This document shows positions 11,412 through 23,641 of a stretch of DNA of 64,000 nucleotides, piece by piece. The position numbers were made by a program, and so were the translations under genes. Each line of letters opens with the position of its first letter. Positions within the stretch are counted from its first letter, which is position 1. Under the pieces are notes generated by a model. That model worked only from the letters and a program-made list of their open reading frames with translations. It did not search any database and was not told the DNA's origin. Source of the stretch: Strongylocentrotus droebachiensis (lineage: Eukaryota > Echinodermata > Echinoidea > Camarodonta > Strongylocentrotidae); NCBI GenBank assembly GCA_035222895.1, contig JAVYIG010007186.1, positions 1-64,000 on the forward strand. The letters run 5' to 3'.

Positions 11412-11921
11412 CTTAAAGGTAATACAAAGTTTTTGGATGGGGTCATGAATTTGGTTCAAATGAACATATTGGAAGCATATGCGATCCTACAATATTCAGG
11501 GATCGTTGTTGCGGTTGAAATCAAGTCTAAAGTTATGAAATTGTAAATAATAAACTCTTTATGTTATATAGCTCCCTCTCAAGGTCAAGATATTAATTAA
11601 GCTATAAAACAATGTTTCTTGACTAAAATCGACCAATTAGCTATTCCCGTTTGGAAATTATATATCACAACTACATGTTCTGAGATTTTCATGGTCACAG
11701 CTACTATTGTACGGCCGTAGGCGCTATTTGAAATTTATCAAAATTTACCGGGAGCACCGGTAAATTTTTATATTCAATTTTTCTCGAAAGGAGAAGTGTT
11801 TTAGGGGCTAATTTTTCTTGTGCTTATAATACATCTACAGGGGCATCCAAATATATCAAAATTGTAAAGAATCACTTCCACCCAATTTTCAAATTTCCTA
11901 AAACTTTGTATTACCTTTAAG
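11412..11921. mobile_element. Inverted-repeat element with CTTAAAGGTAATACAAAG ends
   Basis: About 22-bp near-perfect inverted repeats at 11412 and 11900-11921 enclose about 510 bp. No clear target duplication is seen. The 66-codon ORF at the left end starts inside the terminal repeat and is not called. Confidence 0.55.
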
Positions 11922-11999
11922 ATTATTTTTCTTTTGGTATTTTTGAGGCCACCATCCTTGTCAAGGTTTGCTTATGATTGCGGTCTCCTGCACTTTTCC

Positions 12000-13135
12000 A
12001 ACAGAATAGTTCGGATAATACTTTAAATTAATGATAATTTGTTATGGAAATATTAAGTTTCGTTATTATATGTACATATATTATCTAAAAAATATAAAGT
12101 AAATTTAATGATCTTCATGCGCTATGAAAAAGGTGGTGATAAATGAGGCTGGTTTGGTTTACCTGACTGCTAAGAAAACATGTGTATGCTTGTAAATAAG
12201 CAACCAGGGGACCGATGGCTTTAAGTCCTCTCTATGAACCTACGAATCCGTCATATTTAAAGATATATATATAAAACTTTATTATTTAGAACACTTGTAA
12301 TTTATGCTTTTTGTGTTCTTCAAGAAAAAAAGGTGGACTTAAAATATGCAGGTGGACTGGTTGAATTAGAGATATTTCCCGAATCCTTTTAGATGTAAGC
12401 TTTAATATGTTACATTTTCAAGAAATATCAGTCCGGACATATCAGATTTACACATACTTAAATACTACACAAATAGGGTCAGGGTAAGAATAATTTATTC
12501 GCTAACTTTATATTTCAATACATGTACGGATTTATCGTTTCACATTATTGACGACGAAATGTGTCTTGTCATTCGAATGTATTCGTGAACTCCTTACGTA
12601 ACGACAAATAAAATCACAAAAGATTAAATTCAAACTATTGATATTAAAATTCAACAGTTTAGGGAGGCACTCTCCTTTGTTTGTTTCTTATTTCCGTATA
12701 ATAAAACAAAGAGGATTAAAACAAAACGAAATAAAATACAAGAGAATTGAAAAGGAAACAAACGGTTGGTAACTCATAATGAGATGCATCATCGTTGCTT
12801 CTTGTCTTCCACTGGGCCACAAATAGAACATACACAAGATACAAAAATATAGTTTAAACAAATATACAAATAAATAAACATATATATAATTATATATAAC
12901 TTCACATTGATACCTACAACTGTACTACTGCATGAAAAAGAAGAGACAAAATCTACAGGTTTAAAGCAGTTATCTTTTCGTAACTTTTAAAGTTTTATAT
13001 TTTGTAAAGGCTAGGGCTGTAAGGATTGACTGGTAGCTAGCGTTCAAGAGAAATTTCTCTCCTCAAAATTGGACGCTAAAAGCAGTACTATTAGAATATT
13101 ATTAGATCCAGCCAATCAAAAGCCTACTATAATAA
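12000..13135. other. Unit spacer, no gene seen
   Basis: Contains a second copy of the unit block ending in gaatccgtcat (12090-12260). Next comes, in reverse, the spacer block found at 26.7-27.1, 32.4-32.8 and 43.9-44.3 kb (CAGTCCACC, tcagtccggacatatc, taacgacaaataaaatcac). Having two such blocks between copies 2 and 3 suggests a lost receptor copy or a local duplication. Confidence 0.5.
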
Positions 13136-13145
13136 AAAAAAAATT

Positions 13146-13371
13146 TGTTTACCCAGGGAAACCTCATCAGCTTCAACGATGTTCTTCCTGAGGGCCCTGT
13201 AATTATTATTACCCAAGCGACAGCAAGGTACCCATTTACACCTGGGTGGGGAGCGGCAAATGCGGATGAACATCTTGCCAAAGGACGTTAGTGCCGGGCT
13301 GAGCTTAGAACCCTCAACCCATGGATTGAGATTCAAGTGAATGTACCACTTTTAATACCACGACACCTCCA
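13146..13371 (-). repeat. tRNA-derived SINE, type B
   Basis: Reverse copy of the type B SINE: head ggtgtcgtgg...ttgaatctc (box B decayed), body with cacccaggtgtaaatgggtacc and a 3' part ending cctgggtaaac. Here it sits 3' of copy 3, as in the other units. Confidence 0.7.
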
Positions 13372-13487
13372 CCATCCACTTTCAGTGAGCTTGCACACCT
13401 AATTTAGCTATTCTATATTGATTTTTTAATATTGTATTTCGCTCGACATTAAAATTATTTTGATCAAAGTTCGACGATCTTGCACCT

Positions 13488-13665
13488 AGAGGTGTCGTGG
13501 TCTAGGGGATACGTCACAGATTGTTGTTCGCGCTGTGAGTTCCGCCGCGGCACCAATGTCGTTTGGGAAGACGTTAATTAATCTACATTTGCCACTCTCC
13601 ATCCAGGTTAAGAAAATGGGTCCACGGCAGCAAAAAAATCCTTGAATGTTTTAGCGCCGTATCAT
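13488..13665 (+). repeat. tRNA-derived SINE, type A
   Basis: Head with GGTGTCGTGGTCTAGGGG and ccgccgcggcaccaatg, body ctacatttgccactctcc. Part of the anticodon and T arms is rearranged, so this copy is decayed. Confidence 0.7.
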
Positions 13666-13778
13666 GGCGGCTCAGTTACAGTCTGGGTAATAATGTGATA
13701 CTTTGTATTAAGAACAGTAGATTATATTTATAAAGTAGCGGCGTTATATAAATGTTTCTATTATTATTATTATTATTA

Positions 13779-14819
13779 TTATATCAGTTGTTGACGGCAT
13801 TGGCGAATAGCTTTCAAACACAGCCCTCTCGCTTCCGGGTTAGTGAGCAGATAGATAGTCGGCTGTACCCAGGAGTTGAATCCTCCTATCCTATCTAGAA
13901 TAAGCCAATGCTTCAATGGTAAAGGTATTACAAAATATATAACGTAAGGCGTCCATACGATGTAAAGGGAGCCTGTTTGGAGGATCTCCGTGACCAAACC
14001 TCTGAACCCCCTCTTGTGTGGACGATTACGAACCACACCGTGGACGTGAACGACATCATTGGCTGGCGGCTCTTCATGACCACGGTCTTCAAAGCGAGTC
14101 GGTCGCCTTTCGATGTCGATACGATTGACGTAGACGCGGCGAGGATATCCAGGAACGGCGCCAACGTTTTTCAGTTGGCGCACAATGAAGAGTATGCGTG
14201 CATGGATAGCTGTTGTAACTAGCATTGCTGAGCTAACGGGAAGTAGCACCAATGTTGTGTGGACTTTGGATAGCCATTGAGAGCTGACGACTACATTTTG
14301 GGAAGTACAACGGTGCGTCAAAAGGTTTATGAAGGGCGAATCCGGGATGGGTAGATATACGCCATAGACCAGCATGATCAAGATGGCACTGGCTCCGAGA
14401 ACGGTGTAAAACCGCGTTCGTGTCACAATCGTGTAATATCGTAGAGGACTCGTGACAAGGACGTAGAGGTTAACGCTGATTCCGCAGAGACAACAGGTTT
14501 TGATCAAATAAGACGTGTGGTAGACGAATGGAAACGTCATGCTGATGATGGTGCAAATCGTTTTGTCTCCCCTTGCGTTAGTATACATCATGTTCCAAAA
14601 GCTCCAACTAATACCCAAGACGGTGTTAGATACAAACAGAATCTGGTAAAGAACTCGCATGAATTCTTGGAGATCTTTTTGCCGTCGGACTACGAAGAAG
14701 ACGATGGTGTTCGTGATCACACACAGGAAAATTGTCAGAGTGTTCAAAGCATAATGCTCAACGTCCATGCCAGCATTCGTGTTCCTAGTTATGTTGCTCG
14801 CTTCACCGGTTACGGCCAT
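13779..14819 (-). CDS. GPCR copy 3: intact single-exon rhodopsin-like receptor
   Basis: 346 residues with the full seven-helix layout of the family: N9 glycosylation site, Asn65 (in LFVSN), NLY 117-119, VWTP at 288-291 (V replaces L), QPTIY 319-323, C334 and C341. Differences that set it apart are FFVV in TM1, LLPVSSAML in TM5 and a variant basic third loop (RNRPHKRG). This is the most diverged intact member of the minus-strand group. Its upstream region keeps both the TATA box and the inverted repeat, so it is probably expressible (inference). No intron is seen. Confidence 0.92.
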   Translation of the reverse strand: MAVTGEASNITRNTNAGMDVEHYALNTLTIFLCVITNTIVFFVVRRQKDLQEFMRVLYQILFVSNTVLGISWSFWNMMYTNARGDKTICTIISMTFPFVYHTSYLIKTCCLCGISVNLYVLVTSPLRYYTIVTRTRFYTVLGASAILIMLVYGVYLPIPDSPFINLLTHRCTSQNVVVSSQWLSKVHTTLVLLPVSSAMLVTTAIHARILFIVRQLKNVGAVPGYPRRVYVNRIDIERRPTRFEDRGHEEPPANDVVHVHGVVRNRPHKRGFRGLVTEILQTGSLYIVWTPYVIYFVIPLPLKHWLILDRIGGFNSWVQPTIYLLTNPEARGLCLKAIRQCRQQLI

Positions 14820-15257
14820 TTTCAAGAAATATACTAGTAATTCAAATTCAAACGAACTCCCAGAAATCGTAATAATTCAAGATTGGATGAAAGCCGTATA
14901 TGTATGTTTTCTGCCGTATATTACAGACAATCCTTGTTCAAAGGGATTAATTTACCGCCCGGATCGGCGGTGCATGTGTTCCTTGACTCTTTCACACGAT
15001 TGCTATAAAGGATTGTCACTTAGAACTGTGCCAAACTAGATATTTAGTAATAATAATATTGTAGTCATACTACACAATCATTCTCCGTGCCGGTGGCAAT
15101 AGTTGACTAAATTTCCTACACTAACTCTATTCCATCGCAGGACACAAGATATATTTCGCTACCCCATGTATACAGCATGCCTAAGCTTATAAGTTACTAA
15201 AATGCACCGTGCTCATTTTAACCGACATCACTACTAATTGCTTCCATCTCTTTAGGG

Positions 15258-15265
15258 CTTATATA
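15258..15265 (-). promoter_or_regulatory. TATA box candidate of GPCR copy 3
   Basis: TATATAAG on the minus strand, 446 bp upstream of the ATG, in the conserved block. Confidence 0.5.
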
Positions 15266-15470
15266 GACAGGAGCCCTCCGGTTCTCGTCGGTAATTTCCG
15301 GTGGTTTGCTTGCGCTGGGGTAGTAGTGACTTTTTAACAATCCCAAGTTTGACAAGAACATTGATGTTGGTATCAATGTTAATTATCGCAGAGGGATGAA
15401 TAGATTTTGATTGACAACTTAATTATTCTATACTGTATCTTCCATCATCTAGAAATTAATCTGTGCATCG

Positions 15471-15573
15471 TTTCACAAGACCGTCGTTAGTATAATTTCG
15501 CCGACATTGTTGATTTTAATACACGCGTTTGAATTGGATGTTTGCAGATCGTACTTACGATGGTTTGGTGAGA
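15471..15573. promoter_or_regulatory. Conserved upstream inverted repeat of copy 3
   Basis: Arms 15471-15492 (TTCACAAGACCGTCGTTAGT) and 15552-15573 (TACTTACGATGGTTTGGTGA), each with a mismatch or two from the best copies. The spacer contains the conserved gccgacattgttgatttt and acacgcgtttgaattgg. Confidence 0.6.
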
Positions 15574-15966
15574 AGCTTCCCATGCCCTTATAAGCAAAGA
15601 CTAATTGCATGGTTAATATAAAGTAAATTGAATGATCTTTATGCGCTATGGAAGACGTGGTAATTAAAGGCGGCCGGTTTGGTTTACCTGACTGCTAAAC
15701 AACAATGTGTATGCTTGTACTACGTTTCAGGCAAATGGGGCTGCGTAATTTATCCCTAGTATAAGTAAGCAACCACGAGTCTGGTGGCTTTTTAAGTTCT
15801 CTCCGAGGAGAGTGATATTGCACAACATATGAATGCAAAATGAGGCATGCGAACACTGCTCAGAATGACTGACGTACATACGTAAGCTTGAAACACGGTC
15901 GCATCTTGAGAAAGCCAGCTCAATGCTGAATTTAGATACCAATTCTGTATATTTATATCCCATAGA

Positions 15967-16200
15967 ATGTTCAGTAGACGTAATGCAACAGACAGTGTAA
16001 TGTTCGCATATTTCATGATGATGATAATGATGATATTGACGATGGTGATGACGATGATGATGATGATGATACTGACGATGGTGATGATGATAATGATGAT
16101 ACTGCCGATGATGATGATTATGACGATGATGATGATAATGATGATACTGACGATGGTGATGATAATGACGACGATGATGACGATGATGATGATGAGATGA
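15967..16200. repeat. (GAT)n/(ATG)n trinucleotide tract
   Basis: Imperfect GAT/GAC/TGA triplets from about 16010 to 16200. The Met/Ile-rich ORFs on both strands are artefacts of this tract. Confidence 0.85.
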
Positions 16201-16364
16201 TGCTGAAACTTAAACGTTCGTGTATAAAGCCTTCTTTTTTGAATTAGTTGATAGACGTATGCCCACAATTTTCTCACAACTGCCAAGAGTGTCAATTTTG
16301 ACAGACATGTCGCATTATAATGTTCACTATTATTATTATGATGATGATGATTACGTTATGAAAG

Positions 16365-16870
16365 GATGGATCATAATGTATGCAGTGACAGAAATTTGCA
16401 TATAAGTATGTTCATTTTTTCATAACCCATTTTAAGCTGAGAAATTCCCAGCTATGGCACCAGCAGAAATATGTGACGAAACCAAAAGATAATTATGATA
16501 CTCTGATCACGAGCCATGGTGCCAAAAAGAGAAATGCAATATGCACATCATGGGACTTTGTATTATATATAATGTCACCCAAGGCAAACAGAAAAAGGTG
16601 GTCTTTTTGGACAAGTTCAAAAAACACTCACTTCCTTCTCAAGAAAGACAAAATACATAGCCCTTATATAGACAGGTGGCCTTTATACTTTAGGAAGGTG
16701 GCCATTAAGACAGGTATAACTGTATTCATCTAATGTTAGGCCAAGTAGCTATGCACGAGTTTGTAATGGGCCTAATTATATTTGTTCACTGACAAGATGA
16801 CATTAATCTAGATATTCCCCTCTCGACCCGGGTAAAGCACGTGGTTTCCTGAGGATAGTTTCACAAAGAC
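16365..16870 (+). repeat. Dispersed repeat shared with 49.40-49.88 kb
   Basis: Matches 49395-49880 in the same orientation over several blocks (gtatgcagtgacaraaatt, gagaaattcccagcta, gcaatatgcacatcat, gacaagatgacattaatct). No coding potential recognised. Confidence 0.65.
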
Positions 16871-17299
16871 TAAGATCGACTTTGAGTTGGACTTGAATAT
16901 GGCAGACAATTCATGCCACTGGGTGCTCTCATCGTTGGTCTCTCAATCATGATCTTTAGATAATATTATTTCCTTCAATAACGAACTGTTATAATTATAT
17001 AGGCCTATGTATAAATATTTGAATATGACGGATTCGTCGGTTCATAGAGAGGACTTAAAGCCACCGGTCCCCTGATTGCTTACTTACAAGCATACACATG
17101 CAGTCAGGTATACCAAACCAGTAACTATTATTACAACGTCTTCCATAGCGCATAAAGATAATCAAATTTACTTTATACAGTGCGTCCCAGAAGAAACGAA
17201 ACCGAGAATTATAGATATTTTATCATAACTTAATCACAATTGTAATTGATAACTGAAACATATTTGTAAAGCTTAGATCCAGTGAAAACGAGCTTCTAA

Positions 17300-18090
17300 T
17301 AAGGATATATTGACTGCTTTGAGAGGCATAGTGGTTTCTATAGGGTCAAGGGCAACTCACAACCTGCTATGACCCCAAGGCGCTTGCGCCGCGGGGTCAT
17401 AGCAGGTTGTGAGTTTCCCGAGACCCTATAGAAACAACTATGCCTCGAATATTAAAAGCAGTCAATATATATTTTATATACCGAAAAAAAGGAAAATGTT
17501 GACTCACCCATTTAGGTTTCCATCTCTTTGAAGTCATGAATATTAACACCAACAATAACTTGTGTACAGTATGAAATCCAACAAGCTGTGCTCCAGTAGA
17601 ACAGGGAATACCAAACACGTTTACACGAACAGTAACTTTTGTACAGGATGATATCACCAACAAGCTGTGCTCCAGTAGAACAGTAGAACATGAACAGTAA
17701 CTTTATAAATTAACAAATTCGCAACATATTTACAGTACTAGTACACAAAATGGCGTCACCTGAATGCAGCGACCAAAATCGAATTGCACTCAAACACCGT
17801 ACGGTATTGCGCATCGGTCATCGCACAAAAGAAACTTATAACACGTAAACCAAAATGGAGATCGCAGCAAAATGACGTCACGTTTCACAGCCATGGAAAA
17901 AGTGCTATGAAAAATGGATATAAACCGGTAGAGCCATGGAAAAAGTGCTATGAAAAATGGATATAAACCGGTAGAGCCGGGAAAAATGACTATGAATTTC
18001 AATTAGCGGGCATGGTTAAGAACATGACTGCATTTTCAACCAATCAGAAGACAGGATTAGTAAAGAATCTTAAAATGAGGTATATAAATA
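17300..18090 (-). mobile_element. Hairpin-ended element, copy in the MITE
   Basis: Left end 17305-17478 is a palindrome (arms of about 80 nt) reading ctgctatgaccccaaggcgc at its tip; the right end, reversed, reads TTATATACCTCA then tctgattggttgaa. The right end matches the left end of 42551-43346, which also has a hairpin at its other end. So these are two members of one family. A 37-bp tandem duplication lies near 17890-17980. Confidence 0.65.
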
Positions 18091-18359
18091 AGATTATGGA
18101 CGTGCAAGCATCACTTTAAACGAACAGAACTTTGTTATTCCTTGCTCACTTTTCCTGATTGAGGTGTCATATGAAAGGGCAAAAACTGAACTTTCTGGAA
18201 AAATGAATTTCCCTTTGGAATTCAGATACCGCTCGTCAAATGTCTTTTTGGTTTCCTCTCTTCAAATTGTTTTTAATCACTCATGCATGAAATATGCATT
18301 ATATTAGTTGCATCAAATGAAAGAGGAGGATCTAAGCTTTACAAATATGTGTCATTTAT

Positions 18360-18943
18360 TGTAACGTGTTTATTAACCGAGGGAACTTATAAACCAAAAT
18401 CAATCATCGAACATGCTGCATCAAAAACAATCTAAACTCTCCAACAAAACTCAAGTAAACCAGGACAGTAGAAAACACAACCTCACACGAAAAAGGACGG
18501 AACAGAACTCACTTTAATACTCAATATTATAACATGACTCTGAGTACAAATCAGGCATCATAATAAAATAAACCAATCAGGGGAAAGTCATGTGATAAGA
18601 GAAACGAATGAGGTGAACAGGCTAGATAGAGCAAAGGTGAGAGGCAAAGAGAACGAATGAGAGAAGAGAAAGTGCATGTTGCTAGGGCAAGAAAAGGCAA
18701 CCATGCATAGAGAATGAGAAGACAACAAAGGGGATGGGTTTGAAGGAGAGAGAGGAAAATAAGGTGTGGCAGTAGTGCAACTGAAAGACTGTGCTGTAAG
18801 AAGGTGAATGAAATGGGAACATGAGCAGGGAAAATGAATATGCAAATGAAGAATGCAAATATATAAATGAATATGTAATAATGGATAAGGAAGAGATGAG
18901 AAATTTACTAACTGAAATATAAAGACAAATTCAAACTGTTACA
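18360..18943 (-). repeat. 3' LTR of the gypsy-like element
   Basis: TG...CA bounded (TGTAACGTG on the plus strand to GTTACA), 584 bp. It differs from the other LTR (22831-23413) at about three substitutions and one single-base indel. A 5-bp duplication TTTAT flanks the whole element (18355-18359, 23414-23418). Confidence 0.9.
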
Positions 18944-19842
18944 TAAATATCCTTCTACGCAAAAATTGTCCTCAATTTTCTAGAGGTGCGTAAAGCAATA
19001 TAAAGAATTGACTGCTTTTCAAACTACTAGTAAAACTATGTGAAAAAAAAAAACATTTTCATTGAACCTAAAACTCGAGTATATACGTAATTGCATATAT
19101 CCTATATAATTTGTTATGCCAAACTCTATGATCCATTTACACATTCAACTAGAATTCCGAAACTATGAAAACCCTTAATTTGAACCCTGTACTAACAACT
19201 AAAGTAGAAGCACCATTTTAAAAGGCGAGAAGTGCTCCAAACTGACCACAAAAATTTGTCGACAATGAATTTTTGTCTGAAAATACAGCAATTGTCCATT
19301 TCCTACTTCTATTTCAAAAGAAAATAACAAGTCAATTTAATGGCTAAAGACAATCATAAGCAATCGTCCCAAACGTATCTAAAAAAAAAATATGAGCAAT
19401 AAATACAGTTCTTATTTCGAATATCCAAACACAAAATAAGAACACTTTGTTCCACAAACTCCCAATATTCATGACTACATGTAATTGAATCCATGAATAG
19501 CATATATATTACATCATCCTTAAAAAAAAAAGTGCCTACATGTAGTAACGTCATGTCTGTACTTTACACAGATATATTACATCAATAACATTGAAAGTAT
19601 TGAGATTGCAGTCAGTGCTTATACAACAATAACAGAAAAATACTTCTCTTTCTGAGACCAAAAAAGAAAAGATCAAAATCTCCTCGACTAATTGATATCT
19701 TGCTTTTAAAAAAAATAGAAAAATAAATGCGATTGTATATCAATTCTCTTTTTTTTTTTTCGTACAAAATTTGGACTTGCACGTTTTTGGAAATTGTCTT
19801 TTAAACAAGAAATGACTGCAAAATCAATTTTACACAAAATCT

Positions 19843-21979
19843 TTATATCTCGTTGGCGTGACGATAGTCCGTCCAGATCTGGTTTGAGTTTGGTTTGGTC
19901 GTCTCGGGGGTCGTTGAGGAAGTCCTGGGGGTCCTGGGGGGTGGTGGCTGTAGTCCTGTGGGTGGTAGAGGTAGTCCCAGGGGTGGTGGAGGTAGTCCCG
20001 GGGGTGTTGGCAGAAGCCCAGCTGGTCCCTGAATTGGCGATGGTGGAACAAGTAACCCAGGTGGTGGGTTATTTACTGGAAGAAGGGGGGTAGCATTCCC
20101 TGACTGGTCCCTAAATGGTAGGGAACCAGACAGAGGGGTGAAGTAAGGACGGTGTTCCTGACTGCATGTGAAGGTAGGGGGAACGTCCGTGTTAGATGAT
20201 CGGACGTCAACTCTGGTATGTGGAGTCCACTCGGATCGGTAGGGTTTGAGTCTGTTCTTGTGTACGATTCTATGGGTGTGGTTGGTGGCGGATGACAAGA
20301 CCCGGTACGGTTTGAGTCTGTTCTTGAGGGGAGCGTGGTTGCTGGGATTAGGTGATCTAATCGTCTCACATGCCCTGCATTTCTCGCAGAAATCAAGGAC
20401 ATCTCTATGCATGTAGGGCCAGAAGTAGGATGACTTCGCTCGTTCGAGAGTCCGTTCTGCACTAAAGTGTCCTGAAGTTGGGTGACCATGACGAAGGTTC
20501 AAAACTTCTTGCACCAAGCTTTCTGGGACTATGGCTTGGTAGAGCCTAACTGATCGTTTCTCGTCCATTTTCGTGCGATACAAGATATCGTTGTGGATGG
20601 ATAGACGAGCAAACTGCCAAAGAACTCTGCGCTTTCCTGGCTGGCTGCGACGGATTTCCTTGACAGTTGCCCTCGCATTATTGGTAACCATGTGCCGGAT
20701 ATCTTCAAGGTCTCTGTCTAGCCTCTGGTGGTGAAGAAGCTTAGGCTCTAGTCCTTGGAGGCAGGTTGGTGGGGAAGATGAAGGCTGAGGAACTTCTGAT
20801 TCTAATTCAGACATGGTTTGGGTACCAACTGAAGAATAGGATGTAACATTAAGGGTGCACACCGTACACACCTGAGAACTCTGAGTGGAAGAAGGACGAG
20901 GAAGCTGTGGTTCTCGATGGCTGTCAGGGTGACGAGACAAAAATTCTTGGTAGGTGGCTCGCCCATCATGTTGGGGTCTGTTAGATGGATAACTGTGACT
21001 TGGGCTCGATGGACGACCATGACCTGGACTCGATGGACGACCATGACTTGGACTCGATGGACGGTACTGATCATGACGAAGGGTGTGCCTGGGTCGAGGA
21101 CTTGGTGATCGATATCGTTTTGTAGATGAAGACTCGTAGCGTCGTGATGGTGAGTGGTAGCGTTGTGATGGTGAGTGGTAGCGTTGGGGGGAACGCTGGT
21201 CATACCTCTCAGAGTACCTGTGTTGAGGGCTCTGTGATCTTTGCCTTGCAAAAGGGCTACGTGAATGATGAAGGTTGTGATTACTGAATTGTGATTTCAG
21301 CCTATCGATGTCATCGTCTTTAGAGCGGTAATGGCCGAGTTGAGTTTCCAGGTGGTCGAATCTCTTATCCATTCTCTCCAGTCGGTTAACAAGCTGCCGG
21401 ATAAGATCATCTCGGGTGGCTGCAACGAAAGTGTCTGGATTAGGAACTTGGGCATGTCCTAGGCGGGTTCTTTCAATCTGAAGAGCAAAATCTAGGGCCT
21501 CCTTGAAGGTTGAGACTCCAAGCTCATCGATGCGAATTCGGAGGAAATCACTTAGACCGGCAACAAATCTACGGACCATCTCTCCCTCTTGAGCCTTTTC
21601 TCCATACTCAGGGAAGGCTTCTTGTACTAAACTCGTGATAGCGGCTGCATAAACCTCTAAAGGTTCATCATCTTGCCTAGTCCTGGCGGTAATGCATGAC
21701 TGGAATGCGGCTATGTCACTCTTTCTTCCAAAAACACCAGAAAGCGCTCTCACTCTCTGCAAAACTTGCCTTTGTTGAAGAAGGAAGATTCTCCCACACC
21801 GTAAAAGCTGATCCAGCCAGGCGAGAAGGAAGGAGGACATGCAAACGACTCTCTGAACTAGGGTCAACTTCGGCTGCAACTTTCAGACGCTTTGCCCACT
21901 GGGCAAAATCTCTCCCATCCTTTCCGGTAAAAATCTCGGGTAATTCTATCCGGAACATGGTAAGTAGACTGCTGTCCAC
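19843..21979 (-). pseudogene. gag / integrase-remnant reading frame of the LTR element
   Basis: The N-terminal gag starts at 21979 (MDSSLLTMFRIELPEIF) in one frame, which closes at 21716. The rest of gag continues in the overlapping frame whose open stretch spans 21879-19843, so a frameshift lies near 21740-21780. That frame (numbered from its first Met) has a gag core about 45-185, Arg/Ser/His/Pro-rich repeats about 205-300, then, with no protease or RT between, an HHCC integrase zinc-binding domain about 450-505 (H466, H471, C498, C501). After it comes an integrase C-terminal motif NRLKPYR that occurs twice, then a Pro-rich tail. The gag-to-integrase junction and the doubled NRLKPYR mark internal deletions. 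Confidence 0.8.
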
Positions 21980-22830
21980 AGCAATATAATGTACAATAAC
22001 TATATGTAGCCAACCAATAACCTACGCCAGGCGACGGTGAAGAAAGGCTGGACTACGAGGTAAGTATAGTAGATGTACAGGGGTGCGGGAAAAAAACTCA
22101 CTCCCGATTACGTGTGAAAATATAGCTGCTCTATCAATTCCAACAACTAGACAAAGACTTAATCAAATAAGCTTGTGAAAGGTAGTACCTGAAGGAGGAA
22201 GTATGTATAGCAGACAAATAGTTGTGGAGTACGATGCCACATGAACAATCAATGATTGTCAGAAAATACAAGTCCTGAGCTGCTGATCCAAGTATCAAAC
22301 TGATGAAGGATGACAACATACACATGTACAGGTGGTGTACATGCAAGTTACAGGCGGAAAAAGGTTGATTAACCTCAAAGCTGGCTCAACAGGATCACTG
22401 CATGAAGAATAACTGCGACAAGGCAAGCAATATTAAACGAGGTAACCCACAAGTAGTACAATAAGACTGATATTCGAGTGGTGAAAATGAGTCTTGTACA
22501 ACAACACTTCAAGAAAAGTCAGCATAACCCACATTAACGAAGAAAGGAGAACCTTGTAAAACAACAAGTATGTCCCAATTAATGAAGTAGGGTAAACTAC
22601 ACTTAATTATCGTCTGGTGACTCACCAAAATAAATGTAGAACTACGGCGAGGTGGAGTTGAAGAAGAGGATGTATGATGATATAGCTTGCTAATTAGCAC
22701 CAAGCTTACTGAAGGAAGGTGAAAACAGAAGCAAGGTACAGGCAAACAGTAGCAAAAATATGAAAGCACGACATGGCGAAATTGGTTCGAAATAATCTGG
22801 ATTAAACACAGAAACACCGCTGCCACCAAT

Positions 22831-23413
22831 TGTAACGTGTTTATTAACCGAGGGAACTTATAAACCAAAATCAATCATCGAACATGCTGCATCAAAAACA
22901 ATCTAAACTCTCCAACAAAACTCAAGTAAACCAGGACAGTAGAAAACACAACCTCACACGAAAAAGGACGGAACAGAACTCACTTTAATACTCAATATTA
23001 TAACATGGCTCTGAGTACAAATCAGGCATCATAACAAAATAAACCAATCAGGGGAAAGTCATGTGATAAGAGAAACGAATGAGGTGAACAGGCTAGATAG
23101 AGCAAAGGTGAGAGGCAAAGAGAACGAATGAGAGAAGAGAAAGTGCATGTTGCTAGGGCAGGAAAAGGCAACCATGCATAGAGAATGAGAAGACAACAAA
23201 GGGGATGGGTTTGAAGGAGAGAGAGGAAAATAAGGTGTGGCAGTAGTGCAACTGAAAGACTGTGCTGTAAGAAGGTGAATGAAATGGGAACATGAGCAGG
23301 GAAAATGAATATGCAAATGAAGAATGCAAATATATAAATGAATATGTAATAATGATAAGGAAGAGATGAGAAATTTACTAACTGAAATATAAAGACAAAT
23401 TCAAACTGTTACA
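22831..23413 (-). repeat. 5' LTR of the gypsy-like element
   Basis: 583 bp, TG...CA bounded; partner of 18360-18943. It is the 5' LTR because gag reads leftward. Confidence 0.9.
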
Positions 23414-23538
23414 TTTATTAATTATAGTTTTGATTAAGTTATAATAAAACATCGATAATTCTTGGTTTCGTTTTTTCTGAAACGCACTGTATTAATCATG
23501 CAACTAGTCTTTGCTTTAGTATGAGGGCATGAGCAGCT

Positions 23539-23641
23539 TTTCACAAAACCATCGTTAGTACAATCTGCAAACATCCAATTCAAACGCGTGTATTAAAATC
23601 AACAATGTCGGCGAACGTATACTTACGACGGTTTTGTGAAA
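23539..23641. promoter_or_regulatory. Conserved upstream inverted repeat of copy 4
   Basis: Arms 23539-23560 (TTCACAAAACCATCGTTAGTA) and 23620-23641 (TACTTACGACGGTTTTGTGA) around the conserved spacer with aatcaacaatgtcggcgaac. Confidence 0.65.

Larger units (their letters stand above)
18360..23413 (-). mobile_element. Young, internally deleted Ty3/gypsy-like LTR retrotransposon
   Basis: 5054 bp, with matching LTRs and a TTTAT duplication. It reads on the minus strand: right LTR, a candidate primer-binding site (ttggtggcagcggtg) directly after it, leader about 22830-21980, gag, then a joined integrase remnant, then about 0.9 kb of non-coding sequence to the left LTR. Protease, reverse transcriptase, RNase H and the integrase core are absent. 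LTR identity near 99 percent says the insertion is recent, so a deleted element was probably mobilised in trans. Confidence 0.88.
17178..23489. mobile_element. CAGTGCGTCC mariner-like MITE carrying two nested insertions
   Basis: Outer ends CAGTGCGTCCCAG and, reversed, CAGTGCGTTTCAG, flanked by TA (17176-17177, 23490-23491). An empty version, 438 bp, is at 34012-34449. The extra length is explained by a hairpin-ended element (about 17300-18090) and an LTR retrotransposon (18360-23413). This fixes the order of insertion: MITE first, the two others later. Confidence 0.8.

Noticed and set aside
15792-16295. 167-codon Ile/Val-rich ORF on the minus strand
   Set aside because: Translation of a (GAT)n tract.
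18588-18845. 85-codon ORF, repeated at 23059-23316
   Set aside because: Lies inside the two LTRs and is present twice because the LTRs are identical there; no recognisable domain.
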